Notes: generated by a model from the letters alone, not told the origin. A stretch of 40,554 bases of DNA from Burkholderiales bacterium (GCA_019634955.1 JAHCAK010000036.1:1-40554), one strand, 5' to 3'. Numbered from the stretch's first letter, positions 1 through 10,461 are shown. Numbers and translations: made by a program.

Positions 1-17
1 CTGCTTTCCGGCGGCCG

Positions 18-845
18 TCAGAGCGAATAGTCCCAGTCCTGGCCGCCCCGGCCCTCCAGCAGGCCGAGCACGGCCTTCACGGCCCGGACCAGGTGGTGGA
101 TGTCGAAGGGCTTCGTGACGAAGCCGTCGGCTCCCCCGAGGATCCCCTTGAGCACGGCCTCGCGCGTCGCCTCGCCGGTGAGCATGAGGATCGGAATGCT
201 CCCGAGCACGGGGTGCTCGCGCATCCGGTGGAGGATGTCGAAGCCGTCGGCATCCGGCAGGTGCACGTCGAGGATCACCGCGTCGGGCAGCGGGGCCCGC
301 CGCAACTCCGCCAGGATCTCCGCGCGGTTGCCGGCCGCGCGCGAGTCGAGGCCCTCGAGCTTGAAATACGTCTGCAGCAGGCCGCAGATGTCCGGATTGT
401 CGTCGATGACGAGAACCACCGGCCTGCCTTTCGCGGCCCGCGTGCGCCTGGCCGCCGGTCGACGCGCCACGTTGACGCAGTAGCCGTTCTCGCGCAGGAA
501 TCTCTCGTTGGCGGCGGCCTCGGCTTCGGCCTGGTGGCCGGGCTCGGCGGCGCGTGGCCGCGTGCTGGCCGACGTGAAGAAGTCCCCGGGGTCGAAGCCA
601 TCGGACTGCAACTGGTCCATGCCGCCCACGAAGCCCTTGTCGACGAGTTCCAGCAGGCTCGCGCGCACCGCCTCCTGCTGCGAGGCGGGGGCTCGCTTGA
701 CTACCTCGGCGAGGCTCGCGTGGCCGTCGATGAGCACGAGCGCCTCCAGTTGCGTCGGCGACAGCTGCGTGCCGGCCTCGTGCAGCTCGTTCTCGCCTTC
801 CCGGGTGAGGACCAGGATGGTGCCGTCGTCCGGTTGCTCTGGCAT
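18..845 (-). CDS. Response regulator: uncharacterised N-terminal domain plus C-terminal receiver domain
   Basis: The 275-residue protein ends in a canonical receiver (REC) domain at about residues 141-262. It has the acidic pair D148/D149, phospho-acceptor D193 in ILDVHLPDADG, T223 in MLTGE and K245 in VTKPFD. The first 90 residues form a small helical module, with LSPTQLEALVLIDGHASL followed by LLELVDKGFV, that looks like a winged-helix-type fold; I do not recognise it as a named family. An Ala/Glu/Arg-rich linker joins the two. No output domain follows the receiver, so phosphorylation would have to act through the N-terminal module or a partner. The ATG at 845 is supported by a strong Shine-Dalgarno (AAGGAGG). 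No histidine kinase gene is adjacent. The receiver assignment is firm; the pathway is unknown. Confidence 0.9.
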   Translation of the reverse strand: MPEQPDDGTILVLTREGENELHEAGTQLSPTQLEALVLIDGHASLAEVVKRAPASQQEAVRASLLELVDKGFVGGMDQLQSDGFDPGDFFTSASTRPRAAEPGHQAEAEAAANERFLRENGYCVNVARRPAARRTRAAKGRPVVLVIDDNPDICGLLQTYFKLEGLDSRAAGNRAEILAELRRAPLPDAVILDVHLPDADGFDILHRMREHPVLGSIPILMLTGEATREAVLKGILGGADGFVTKPFDIHHLVRAVKAVLGLLEGRGGQDWDYSL

Positions 846-861
846 GGCGCGAACCTCCTTC

Positions 862-875
862 CGAGCGATCGCTCG
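862..875. promoter_or_regulatory. 14-bp perfect palindrome upstream of the response regulator
   Basis: CGAGCGATCGCTCG is a perfect palindrome about 17 nt upstream of the response regulator start and next to its Shine-Dalgarno. It could be an operator half-site pair or an mRNA hairpin affecting ribosome access. It contains the octamer GCGATCGC, which can occur by chance in GC-rich genomes. Function is not established. Confidence 0.3.
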
Positions 876-969
876 CGCTTCGTTCGTCGGTAGTCATCAT
901 GCCAGCAAGAGGCCCCATCCGGGGCCGGGCCCGTGGCGGAACGAGCGCAGGCCCGTCGTGGGAGGGAAA

Positions 970-1017
970 TGTGGACAAGATGCCCGCTGGCGCGGCGCGG
1001 TTCGGTGCTTATCCACA
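970..1017. promoter_or_regulatory. Pair of inverted DnaA-box-like sites
   Basis: TTATCCACA at 1009-1017 on the plus strand matches the classical DnaA box consensus exactly. TGTGGACAA at 970-978 is the same motif on the minus strand with one mismatch (TTGTCCACA). Including the flanking base, the arms match at 9 of 10 positions, and the centres are 39 nt apart. The pair lies in the divergent intergenic region, just upstream of the predicted promoter of the radical SAM gene. It could be a DnaA regulatory or titration site, or an operator of another dyad-binding protein. Confidence 0.45.
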
Positions 1018-1031
1018 TCGCAAGCGGCCCA

Positions 1032-1059
1032 TTGATCCTGGACATCGCGCGCGTACGCT
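1032..1059 (+). promoter_or_regulatory. Predicted sigma70-type promoter of the radical SAM gene
   Basis: TTGATC at 1032-1037 and TACGCT at 1054-1059 are separated by 16 nt. The -10 ends only 7 nt before the preferred ATG at 1067, so the transcript would start at or next to the start codon and be essentially leaderless. Neither hexamer is perfect, so this remains a prediction. Confidence 0.35.
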
Positions 1060-1066
1060 CGCGGGC

Positions 1067-2161
1067 ATGCCGCTTAAGACCACCGCTGGAGACCATGGGA
1101 CCGTCGCCCGGGGCCGCGGCGCCACCATGAATCCGGAGGGGCGCTTCGAGAGGGGCACGCGCGAGGCGTTCGACGACGACTGGTTCCCGGACGGGCGGGA
1201 AGGCGAGGCCGCGAAGCCGGGGACCGTCATCGCCATCGAGCGCGCGAAGCGCGTGATCTCGCGCAACGACTCGCCGGACCTCGGCTTCTCGCTGTCCGTG
1301 AACCCCTATCGCGGGTGTGCCCACGGGTGCTCGTACTGTTATGCGCGGCCCTCGCACGCCTACCTGGGCCTTTCGCCGGGCATCGACTTCGAGACGCGCC
1401 TATTCGCGAAGCCCGAGGCCGCGCAGCTGTTGCGCGAGGAGCTTGCCCGCCCCGGCTACCGCTGCGAGCCCATCAACATCGGTTCCAATACCGACGGCTA
1501 CCAGCCCATCGAGCGCGAGCACCGCATCACGCGGTCGGTCCTGGAGGTGCTGCGAGAGGCTTCCCACCCCGTGACCATCGTCACCAAGTCCGCGCTCGTG
1601 GAGCGCGACCTCGACCTCCTCGCGCCCATGGCGCGCGACGGCCTCGCGACGGTGGTCGTGTCGGTCACGACGCTGGATCCGCGGCTCTCGGCGCGCATGG
1701 AGCCTCGCGCCAGCGCGCCCGCGCGCCGGTTGGAGGCGATTCGCCGGCTTGCCGCCGCGGGCGTTCCCGTCGGCGTGAACGTCGCGCCCGTCATCCCGTT
1801 CCTCACCGACCACGAGATCGAGGCGATCCTCGCGGAGGCGGCGCGGGCGGGCGCCGGGTGGGCCGGATGGTCGCTCCTCCGGCTGCCCTGGGAGGTGAAG
1901 GACATCTTCCGCGCCTGGCTCGAGCACCACGTCCCGCTGAAGGCGGCGCACGTCATGGCCCGCGTGAACGAGATGCGCGGCGGTCGCGACAACGACCCGC
2001 GCTTCGGCACGCGAATGACCGGGGAGGGGCTCCTCGCTCGGCTCGTGCGTCGCCGCGTCGCAGTGGCGCGCGGGCGCCTGGGGCTCGCCGGATCGCCTCC
2101 CGCGCTCGCATGCGACCTTTTCCGGCCGCCCGGCGAGGCGAGGCAGCCGAGCCTCTTCTAG
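1067..2161 (+). CDS. PA0069-family radical SAM protein
   Basis: This is a 364-residue radical SAM enzyme. The 4Fe-4S/SAM motif is C84-X3-C88-X2-C91 within RGCAHGCSYCYARPSH. It resembles the PA0069/SplB-like family, whose members share a GRGA..NPEGRFE segment near the N-terminus (here at residues 15-27). The substrate of this family is unknown to me. The frame is open upstream to an ATG at 899, but that stretch crosses the DnaA-like sites and predicted promoter. The ATG at 1067 keeps the conserved GRGA segment, while the next ATG at 1127 would cut it off, so I prefer 1067. Its stop codon overlaps the stop of the convergent DUF72 gene. Confidence 0.9.
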   Translation: MPLKTTAGDHGTVARGRGATMNPEGRFERGTREAFDDDWFPDGREGEAAKPGTVIAIERAKRVISRNDSPDLGFSLSVNPYRGCAHGCSYCYARPSHAYLGLSPGIDFETRLFAKPEAAQLLREELARPGYRCEPINIGSNTDGYQPIEREHRITRSVLEVLREASHPVTIVTKSALVERDLDLLAPMARDGLATVVVSVTTLDPRLSARMEPRASAPARRLEAIRRLAAAGVPVGVNVAPVIPFLTDHEIEAILAEAARAGAGWAGWSLLRLPWEVKDIFRAWLEHHVPLKAAHVMARVNEMRGGRDNDPRFGTRMTGEGLLARLVRRRVAVARGRLGLAGSPPALACDLFRPPGEARQPSLF

Positions 2162-3132
2162 CCGGCGCCCTCGAGGATCGCGAGCGCCAGCCGCTCGAGC
2201 GTGAGCGGGGCGGAGCCTTCCGCCTTGTTGTTGGCGATCACCCAGGCCTCGTCGCCGCGCGCAACACAGTCGCGGCAGAGCCCGGCGATCGCGAGCCGCG
2301 TGGCCGGGTCTTCGTCCACGAGCCGGTCGAACGGCGCGTAGCGCGACTTCGCCTCCTCGTAACCGAACCCCGCGTGCAGGTTCCAGCGGATCACGAGGGG
2401 ACCCGCGCCCAGCGCGGTGGCGGCCGCTGCCTGGACCTGCACCGCGGGCATCCGCGCGTGGACGCCGAGGCAGAGGCGCGCGCCGGCGTCGCCGAGCGCG
2501 CGCATGGTCTCCGGCGCGAGGAGCTCCCGGTCGCGCAGCTCGACCGCGTACGTCGCGCCGCGCGGCAGGTCGCGCAGGAAGCGGTGCAGCCTCGCGGCGA
2601 ACGCCGCGGGCTCGCGCGTGACCGAACGGCCCTGCGGCGGGAACTGGAAGACGAGCGGGCCCGCGGCCGCGCCCAGCCCCGCGAGGCAGGGCGCCACGAA
2701 CAGGTCACGCGCGGCACCGGGGTCGAGGAAATGCGGGCTCGCCTCGCGCGTCTCGAACAGCCACGCGGCCGTGAGCGACTGCGGCGCCTTCACGAGGAAG
2801 CGGAACCCGGCGGGGACCTGCTCGGCGTGGCGCCGGTACCCGTCCTCGCCGAGAGGCGCGTAGAACGTGCGGTCCAGCCCCACGGTGCGCAGCAGCGGGT
2901 GGCGCGCGTACGCCGCGAGGCCCTCGCGGGAGAGGACCCTTTCCGGGAGACTCCGGTCGTAGACGACGCCGGCCCACCCCGAGAACGCCCACGAGGAGGT
3001 GCCCAGGCGAACCTGCGGGGAGAGCCGCGACGCGATGTCGAGGAGCCGCGCGTCGTTGCCCGCGGGGCAGTCGACCCGGGGAGCGGGGTCGGGACTCGGC
3101 AGGCCGCCGAAGAGATCGAGCTGCGGGTTCAA
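2158..3132 (-). CDS. DUF72 domain protein (YecE-like)
   Basis: This DUF72 protein has the LGTSSWAFSGW opening of the TIM-barrel-like fold, FLVKAPQSLT, VFQFPPQGRS, YAVELRDRELL and a C-terminal VIANNKAEGSAPLTL segment. Biochemical function is unknown for the family. The frame is open to an ATG at 3252, but that start overlaps the oppositely oriented oxidoreductase gene and adds about 40 unconserved-looking residues. A TTG at 3132 gives a protein starting (M)NPQLDLFGG, which looks like a normal N-terminus and leaves an intergenic promoter region, so I place the start there (324 residues). The exact start is uncertain because no good Shine-Dalgarno is visible. Confidence 0.85.
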   Translation of the reverse strand: MNPQLDLFGGLPSPDPAPRVDCPAGNDARLLDIASRLSPQVRLGTSSWAFSGWAGVVYDRSLPERVLSREGLAAYARHPLLRTVGLDRTFYAPLGEDGYRRHAEQVPAGFRFLVKAPQSLTAAWLFETREASPHFLDPGAARDLFVAPCLAGLGAAAGPLVFQFPPQGRSVTREPAAFAARLHRFLRDLPRGATYAVELRDRELLAPETMRALGDAGARLCLGVHARMPAVQVQAAAATALGAGPLVIRWNLHAGFGYEEAKSRYAPFDRLVDEDPATRLAIAGLCRDCVARGDEAWVIANNKAEGSAPLTLERLALAILEGAG

Positions 3133-3158
3133 CGGCGGGCGCCAACGATGGTATTCTC

Positions 3159-3187
3159 TTGCCCCGTTTGCCACCGGGGAACACAAT
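3159..3187 (+). promoter_or_regulatory. Predicted promoter of the indolepyruvate oxidoreductase gene
   Basis: TTGCCC at 3159-3164 and CACAAT at 3182-3187 are separated by 17 nt in an AT-enriched stretch. The predicted transcript would have a leader of about 45 nt carrying a GAGGAG Shine-Dalgarno before the ATG at 3240. Confidence 0.4.
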
Positions 3188-3239
3188 TTTCCGGTCCGGC
3201 GATTGAGCGCCCCAAAGCACCCCTTTTGAGGAGCCCCCG

Positions 3240-6200
3240 ATGTCCGCTGCACCCCTCTCGCTGGACGACAAGTATACGCGCGAGTCCGGCCGCGTCTTCC
3301 TGAACGGCACGCAGGCGCTCGTGCGGCTGGCCATGATCCAGAGGAGCCGCGACGTCGCGGCGGGGCTCGACACGGCGGGGTTCATCTCCGGCTATCGCGG
3401 CTCCCCGCTGGGCGGCTTCGACCAGGCCCTGTGGAAGGCGAGGAAGCACCTGGAGGCTCACCACGTCTTCTTCACGCCGGGCGTGAACGAGGAGCTCGCG
3501 GCGACCGCCGTATGGGGCACGCAGCAGGTAGGCCTCTTCCCGGGCGCGAAGTACGACGGCGTCTTCGCCATGTGGTACGGGAAGGGCCCCGGCGTGGACC
3601 GCTGCGGCGACGTGTTCAAGCACGCCAACGCCGCGGGCACCGCGAAGCACGGGGGCGTGCTGCTGATCGCCGGCGACGACCACGCCTGCAAATCCTCGAC
3701 GCTGCCGCACCAGTCGGAGCACGCTTTCGACGCCGCGATGATCCCCGTGCTGTATCCCACCGGGGTGCAGGAGATCATCGAGCTGGGCCTGCACGGGTTC
3801 GCGATGTCGCGCTTCTCCGGATGCTACGTGGCGTTCAAGACGATCTCGGAGACGGTCGACTCCTCGGCCTCGATCGTGATCGACCCGGCCAGCCCGCGGA
3901 TCGTGATGCCCGACGGATTCCCGGTGCCCCCGGCGGGCATGAACATCCGCTGGCCCGACGCGCCGCTCGAGCAGGAACTGCGCCTGCAGCACGACAAGAT
4001 CTACGCCGCGCTCGCCTATTGCCGCGCCAACGCGCTCAACCGCATCACCATCGATTCCCCGAACCCGCGCCTGGGCATCATCGCCTCCGGCAAGTCCTAC
4101 CTCGATGTCCTGCAGGCACTCGAGGACCTCGGCATCGACGGGCGCCACGCGGCGGAGATCGGCATCCGCCTCTTCAAGGTGGCGATGCCCTGGCCGCTCG
4201 AGCCCAACGGCATCCGCGAGTTCGCGCAGGGGCTGGACGAGATCCTCGTCGTCGAGGAAAAGCGCCAGCTGATCGAGTACCAGATGAAGGAGCAGCTCTA
4301 CAACTGGCGCGACGACGTGCGGCCGCGCGTGATCGGCAAGTACGACGAGCACGGGGAGTGGGAGGAGCACCGGGCGGAGTGGCTGCTGCCGGCCGCGGGC
4401 GAGCTCACGCCCGCGATGATCGCGCGGGTGATCGCCGCGCGCATCGGCAAGTTCTACACCTCGAAGATCGTGGAAGCGCGCCTGAAGTTCCTCGAGGCCA
4501 AGGAGGCGGCCCTCGCCCGGCCGCGCGCGCGCCCCGCGCGCATCCCGTTCTTCTGCTCCGGCTGCCCGCACAACACGTCCACGCGGGTGCCGGAGGGCTC
4601 GAAGGCGCTCGCCGGCATCGGGTGCCACTACATGGCCACCTGGATCCGGCCCGGCGAGACGATGACCTTCACGCAGATGGGCGGGGAGGGCGTGCCGTGG
4701 GTGGGCATGCAGCACTTCACCGAGACGCGGCACGTGTTCGCGAACCTCGGCGACGGCACCTACTTCCATTCCGGCCTGCTCGCGATCCGCGCCGCCGTGA
4801 GCGCGAACGCGAACATGACCTACAAGATCCTCTTCAACGACGCCGTGGCGATGACCGGCGGCCAGCCCGTGGACGGCTCGCTCACGGTGCCCGTGGTCAC
4901 GCGGCAGGTGGCGGCCGAGGGCGTGAAGCGCATCGTGATCGTCACCGATGACCCGGCGAAGTACCAGGGGCGTGCCGACCTCGCTCCCGGGACGGCCATC
5001 CACCCCCGCGACGAGCTGGACGCCGTGCAGCGCATGCTGCGCGAGGTCCCGGGCGTGACGGCGCTGGTCTACGACCAGACCTGCGCGGCGGAGAAGCGCC
5101 GGCGCCGCAAGCGCGGCACCTCTCCGGACCCGGCCCTGCGCGTCGTCATCAACGATCGCGTCTGCGAGGGCTGCGGCGACTGCGGCGAGAAATCCAACTG
5201 CCTCTCCGTCGTGCCCGTCGAGACCGAGTACGGCCGCAAGCGCGCCATCGACCAGAGCACCTGCAACAAGGACCTCTCCTGCGTGAAGGGCTTCTGCCCC
5301 AGCTTCGTGACCGTCGAAGGCGGGCAGCTGCGCCGGCGTCCGGCGGTGGCGCCCGGGGGGGAGGCGCTCACGGAGCCCGCGATGGCCGCGCTCGACCGCC
5401 CGTGGGGCATTCTCGTCACGGGCGTGGGCGGCACCGGCGTGGTAACGATCGGCGCGCTGCTGGGCGTGGCCGCCCACATCGAGGGCAAGGGCGTGGCCGT
5501 GCTGGACATGACGGGCCTCGCGCAGAAGGGCGGCTCCGTCTACTCCCACATCCGCATCGCGGCGCGGCCGGAGGACATCCACGCCGTGCGCATCGCGGCG
5601 GGCGAGGCCAACGCCGTCATCGGCTGCGACATGATCGTCGCCGCCTCCGACGAGGCCATCGCGAAGATGCAGGCCGGCCACACGCGCGCGGTGATCAACC
5701 GCGACGTGGCGCCGACCGGCGCCTTCACGCGGGATCCCGACCTCGTCGTGCCGCGCGACGCGATGCAGGAGGCGATCGTCGAGGCCTGCGGCGCGGGCGC
5801 GGCCGACTTCATCGAGGCGGGCGAGCTCGCCACGGCGCTGCTCGGGGACTCCATCGCGACCAACCTCTTCATGGTGGGCTACGCGTGGCAGAAGGGGCTC
5901 GTCCCCGTCGGCCGAGAGGCCATCCTGCGAGCGATCGAGCTCAACGGCGCCTCGGTGGACGCCAACAAGGCGGCATTCGAGTGGGGGCGCCGCGCGGCGG
6001 TCGATTCGGAAGGCGTGCGCCGGTCCGCCGCCCCCGAGGGCGAGGTGCCGGAGAGCCACCGCCTGTCCACCAGCCTCGACGAGGTGATCGCGCGGCGGCG
6101 TGCCGAGCTCGTGAAGTACCAGGACGAGGCGTACGCGCAGCGTTACGAGCGTGCCGTGGCGCGCGTGCGCGAGGCGGAGTCGCGCGTGGCGCCGGGGTCC

Positions 6201-6755
6201 GCCGCGCTCGCCGAGGCGGCAGCGCGCGGCCTCTTCAAGCTGATGGCCTACAAGGACGAGTACGAGGTCGCGCGCCTTTACGCTGACGGCGGCTTCCGCG
6301 CGCGCGTGGCCGCCGCCTTCGAAGGCGACTATCGCCTCAAGGTGCACCTCGCGCCGCCCCTCCTCGCGGCGAAGGATCCCGTCACTGGCGAGCCGCGGAA
6401 GCGCGCCTACGGGGCATGGATGCTCACGGCGATGTCGCTGCTCGCGAGGCTCAAGGGCCTGCGTGGAACGGCGCTCGACCCGTTCGGCCGCACCGCGGAG
6501 CGGCGCGAGGAGCGCCGGCTCGTGGCCGAGTACGAGGAGCACCTGCGGGAGATCGTCGAGCGCCTCTCCCCCGCCACGCACGCCACGGCGGTCGAGCTGG
6601 CCTCGCTGCCGGAACAGATCCGCGGGTTCGGGCCGGTCAAGGCGAGGCACCTCGAGCGCGCCGCGGAGCGGCGCGGCGTGCTCCTCGCGCGCCTGCGCGA
6701 CCCGGGCGCCACCGCGGCGCGGCGCGACCCGATCCCGATCAAGGCGGCCGCCTGA
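3240..6755 (+). CDS. Indolepyruvate:ferredoxin oxidoreductase, single-chain fused form
   Basis: The 1171-residue protein oxidatively decarboxylates aryl pyruvates such as indolepyruvate to acyl-CoA, passing electrons to ferredoxin, in the cytoplasm. The N-terminal pyrimidine-binding domain begins with FISGYRGSPLGGFD. The TPP domain lies near residues 435-620 and includes FFCSGCPHNTSTR and GGEGVPWVGM. Two cysteine clusters follow near residues 642-690 (CEGCGDCGEKSNC, CNKDLSCVKGFC). The gamma-type domain begins ILVTGVGGTGVVTIGALLG near residue 723. A long C-terminal extension completes the chain. This is the usual length and order of the fused proteobacterial enzyme, which does not need the archaeal two-subunit iorA/iorB. 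The gene stands alone, with a convergent neighbour 7 nt past its stop. Confidence 0.95.
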   Translation: MSAAPLSLDDKYTRESGRVFLNGTQALVRLAMIQRSRDVAAGLDTAGFISGYRGSPLGGFDQALWKARKHLEAHHVFFTPGVNEELAATAVWGTQQVGLFPGAKYDGVFAMWYGKGPGVDRCGDVFKHANAAGTAKHGGVLLIAGDDHACKSSTLPHQSEHAFDAAMIPVLYPTGVQEIIELGLHGFAMSRFSGCYVAFKTISETVDSSASIVIDPASPRIVMPDGFPVPPAGMNIRWPDAPLEQELRLQHDKIYAALAYCRANALNRITIDSPNPRLGIIASGKSYLDVLQALEDLGIDGRHAAEIGIRLFKVAMPWPLEPNGIREFAQGLDEILVVEEKRQLIEYQMKEQLYNWRDDVRPRVIGKYDEHGEWEEHRAEWLLPAAGELTPAMIARVIAARIGKFYTSKIVEARLKFLEAKEAALARPRARPARIPFFCSGCPHNTSTRVPEGSKALAGIGCHYMATWIRPGETMTFTQMGGEGVPWVGMQHFTETRHVFANLGDGTYFHSGLLAIRAAVSANANMTYKILFNDAVAMTGGQPVDGSLTVPVVTRQVAAEGVKRIVIVTDDPAKYQGRADLAPGTAIHPRDELDAVQRMLREVPGVTALVYDQTCAAEKRRRRKRGTSPDPALRVVINDRVCEGCGDCGEKSNCLSVVPVETEYGRKRAIDQSTCNKDLSCVKGFCPSFVTVEGGQLRRRPAVAPGGEALTEPAMAALDRPWGILVTGVGGTGVVTIGALLGVAAHIEGKGVAVLDMTGLAQKGGSVYSHIRIAARPEDIHAVRIAAGEANAVIGCDMIVAASDEAIAKMQAGHTRAVINRDVAPTGAFTRDPDLVVPRDAMQEAIVEACGAGAADFIEAGELATALLGDSIATNLFMVGYAWQKGLVPVGREAILRAIELNGASVDANKAAFEWGRRAAVDSEGVRRSAAPEGEVPESHRLSTSLDEVIARRRAELVKYQDEAYAQRYERAVARVREAESRVAPGSAALAEAAARGLFKLMAYKDEYEVARLYADGGFRARVAAAFEGDYRLKVHLAPPLLAAKDPVTGEPRKRAYGAWMLTAMSLLARLKGLRGTALDPFGRTAERREERRLVAEYEEHLREIVERLSPATHATAVELASLPEQIRGFGPVKARHLERAAERRGVLLARLRDPGATAARRDPIPIKAAA

Positions 6756-6762
6756 CCGGCGG

Positions 6763-7704
6763 TCAGGGCATCGCGAGGCCCGGCCAGGAAAGGGTCCACG
6801 ACCCCGGCGCGATGTCCAGGCGCCCCGGCATCCCGAAGGGCAGCGTGAGCTTCCGCGCCACGTGCCCGAACGGCAGGCCCGCGAGCACCGGGCAGGAAAC
6901 GAGCGCGCGAACGGTTTCCGCGACCTCGGCCATCGCGTAGGGATAGCGCGCGGGGTTGCGCGGCACGCAGTCCTCGAAGTCGCCGAGCAGGATGGCGGCC
7001 TGCCCGCCGAGGATCCCGGCGTGATGCAACTGGTAGAAGAGCCGCTCGACGGCGTAGGGCTCCTCGGCGATCTCCTCGACATAGAGCAGGCCGCCGCGTA
7101 CCGCCGGCAGGTAGGGCGTGCCGACGAGGTGCGCGAGCATCGACAGGTTGCCGCCCCAGAGCATCCCCGAGATCGTGCCCGGCGCGAGGCCGTGGTCGAC
7201 GGCGACGGTCTCGGCGTCCCCGCCCTGCCAGAGCGTGGCGGCGAAGTGGCGGCGCATGTACTCGTCGGGTTCGCCGTCGCCGAAATCCACCGCGAGCAGC
7301 GGCCCGTGCAGCGTGGCGAGCCCGCCGAGCGCGAGCGCCGCGCAGTTGAAGGCGGTGAAGTCGCTGAAGCCCGCGAAGACCTTGCCGCTCGCGCCGACCC
7401 GCGCCCAGTCGATGTCCCCGAGCACCCGGGTGAGGCCGTAGCCGCCGCGGGCGGCCAGCATCACGTCGATGGAGGGATCCTCCAGCAGCCGATGGAACGC
7501 GGCAACGCGCCCCGCGTCGGTGCCCGCGAAGTAGCGCCACTGGTCGAGCGTCGCATCCGGCACGACGACGCGGTGTCCGTCGGCCTCGAGGCGCGCGACG
7601 CCCTTCGCGAGCCGCTCGCCGTCGACGGCTCCCGAAGGCGCGAAGATGCCGATGGTCGCGGGGGCGGCCGGCGGCCGCGGCCGGCGCGGCGCGGCCTCAG
7701 CCAC
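6763..7704 (-). CDS. ldcA: LD-carboxypeptidase (peptidase family S66)
   Basis: This 313-residue protein of the LdcA/MccF family would cleave the terminal D-Ala from murein tetrapeptides during peptidoglycan recycling. The catalytic serine is S114 in AGFSDFTA, the acidic member is E210 or E211 in LLYVEEIAEE, and the histidine is H281 in LPFGHV. GGYGLTRVL and MLWGGNLSML are also family-typical. There is no signal peptide, consistent with a cytoplasmic recycling enzyme. The start overlaps the end of the VOC-protein gene by 8 nt, which suggests translational coupling. A MccF-like immunity role in the same family cannot be excluded by sequence alone. Confidence 0.9.
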   Translation of the reverse strand: MAEAAPRRPRPPAAPATIGIFAPSGAVDGERLAKGVARLEADGHRVVVPDATLDQWRYFAGTDAGRVAAFHRLLEDPSIDVMLAARGGYGLTRVLGDIDWARVGASGKVFAGFSDFTAFNCAALALGGLATLHGPLLAVDFGDGEPDEYMRRHFAATLWQGGDAETVAVDHGLAPGTISGMLWGGNLSMLAHLVGTPYLPAVRGGLLYVEEIAEEPYAVERLFYQLHHAGILGGQAAILLGDFEDCVPRNPARYPYAMAEVAETVRALVSCPVLAGLPFGHVARKLTLPFGMPGRLDIAPGSWTLSWPGLAMP

Positions 7705-8071
7705 GGTGCCGGTTCACCTCTTCGAAGGCGACGAGGTTGCCGTCCGGGTCGCGGACGACGAACCAGCGCGTCCCGCGGTCGCTCTTCTGCGGCGGCACCA
7801 CGACATGGTCGCCGGAAGGCAGCGTCTCGAACCGCCGGTCGATGTCGTGGATGTCGAGGTGGATCGCGCGCGCGGGGGCGGCTGCGTCCGGCACGCGAGA
7901 GCGCTCGGCGAGGACGACCTTGATCGCGCCGCCCGAGAGGACCGTCCCGCGGCCGGAGGCGGCGTCGCCCCACTCGGAGACCACCGCCCAGCCCAGCGTG
8001 TCGCGATAGAAGACGAGCGAGCGCTCGTAGTCCGCGGGCAGGATGTGCAGGTGGTCGAAGCGGTCGATCAT
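7697..8071 (-). CDS. VOC-family protein (glyoxalase/dioxygenase fold)
   Basis: This is a 124-residue single-module vicinal-oxygen-chelate protein. It has the opening FDHLHILPADYERSLVFYRDTLGW, shown here only in part as HLHILPADYERSL, the central AIHLDIHDID, and the C-terminal FVVRDPDGNLVAFEEV. Candidate metal ligands are the early histidine, H71 in IHLDI and the glutamate in AFEE. The substrate cannot be deduced. It lies 10 nt after maeB and overlaps ldcA, so it is probably the middle gene of a maeB-VOC-ldcA transcript. No Shine-Dalgarno is visible before the ATG, in keeping with translation coupled to maeB. Confidence 0.88.
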   Translation of the reverse strand: MIDRFDHLHILPADYERSLVFYRDTLGWAVVSEWGDAASGRGTVLSGGAIKVVLAERSRVPDAAAPARAIHLDIHDIDRRFETLPSGDHVVVPPQKSDRGTRWFVVRDPDGNLVAFEEVNRHRG

Positions 8072-8081
8072 GGGCGGCGTG

Positions 8082-10358
<2,277 letters not shown>

Positions 10359-10432
10359 GCGTCTAAGCCCTTGAGCAACATGGAGTTTGTGGCCCAGTCT
10401 AGCATGGCGGGCCAGGCGCTCGTGGGAGGGGC

Positions 10433-10461
10433 TTGACGAAATGGGACTACATGACTAATCA
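10433..10461 (+). promoter_or_regulatory. Promoter of the arsR-amidohydrolase-transporter operon
   Basis: TTGACG at 10433-10438 and TAATCA at 10456-10461 have an optimal 17-nt spacer. The predicted transcript starts near 10468 and carries a GGGGAG Shine-Dalgarno before the ATG at 10486. Confidence 0.6.

Noticed and set aside
970-1017. Replication origin suggested by the DnaA-like boxes
   Set aside because: Only two boxes, no AT-rich unwinding region and no dnaA, dnaN, gyrB, rpmH or parAB nearby; a regulatory site is the more modest reading.
899-1066. N-terminal extension of the radical SAM protein from the ATG at 899
   Set aside because: The 56 extra codons cross the DnaA-like sites and predicted promoter, have no family resemblance and no Shine-Dalgarno.
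3133-3252. DUF72 protein starting at the ATG at 3252
   Set aside because: This would overlap the start of the divergent oxidoreductase gene and swallow its promoter; the extra residues look non-conserved.
3129-7082. A 1317-codon open frame on the minus strand opposite the indolepyruvate oxidoreductase
   Set aside because: Its composition (Arg, Ala, Gly, His, Val rich without domain pattern) is that of a shadow frame created by high GC at third codon positions; the plus-strand gene has clear conserved domains.
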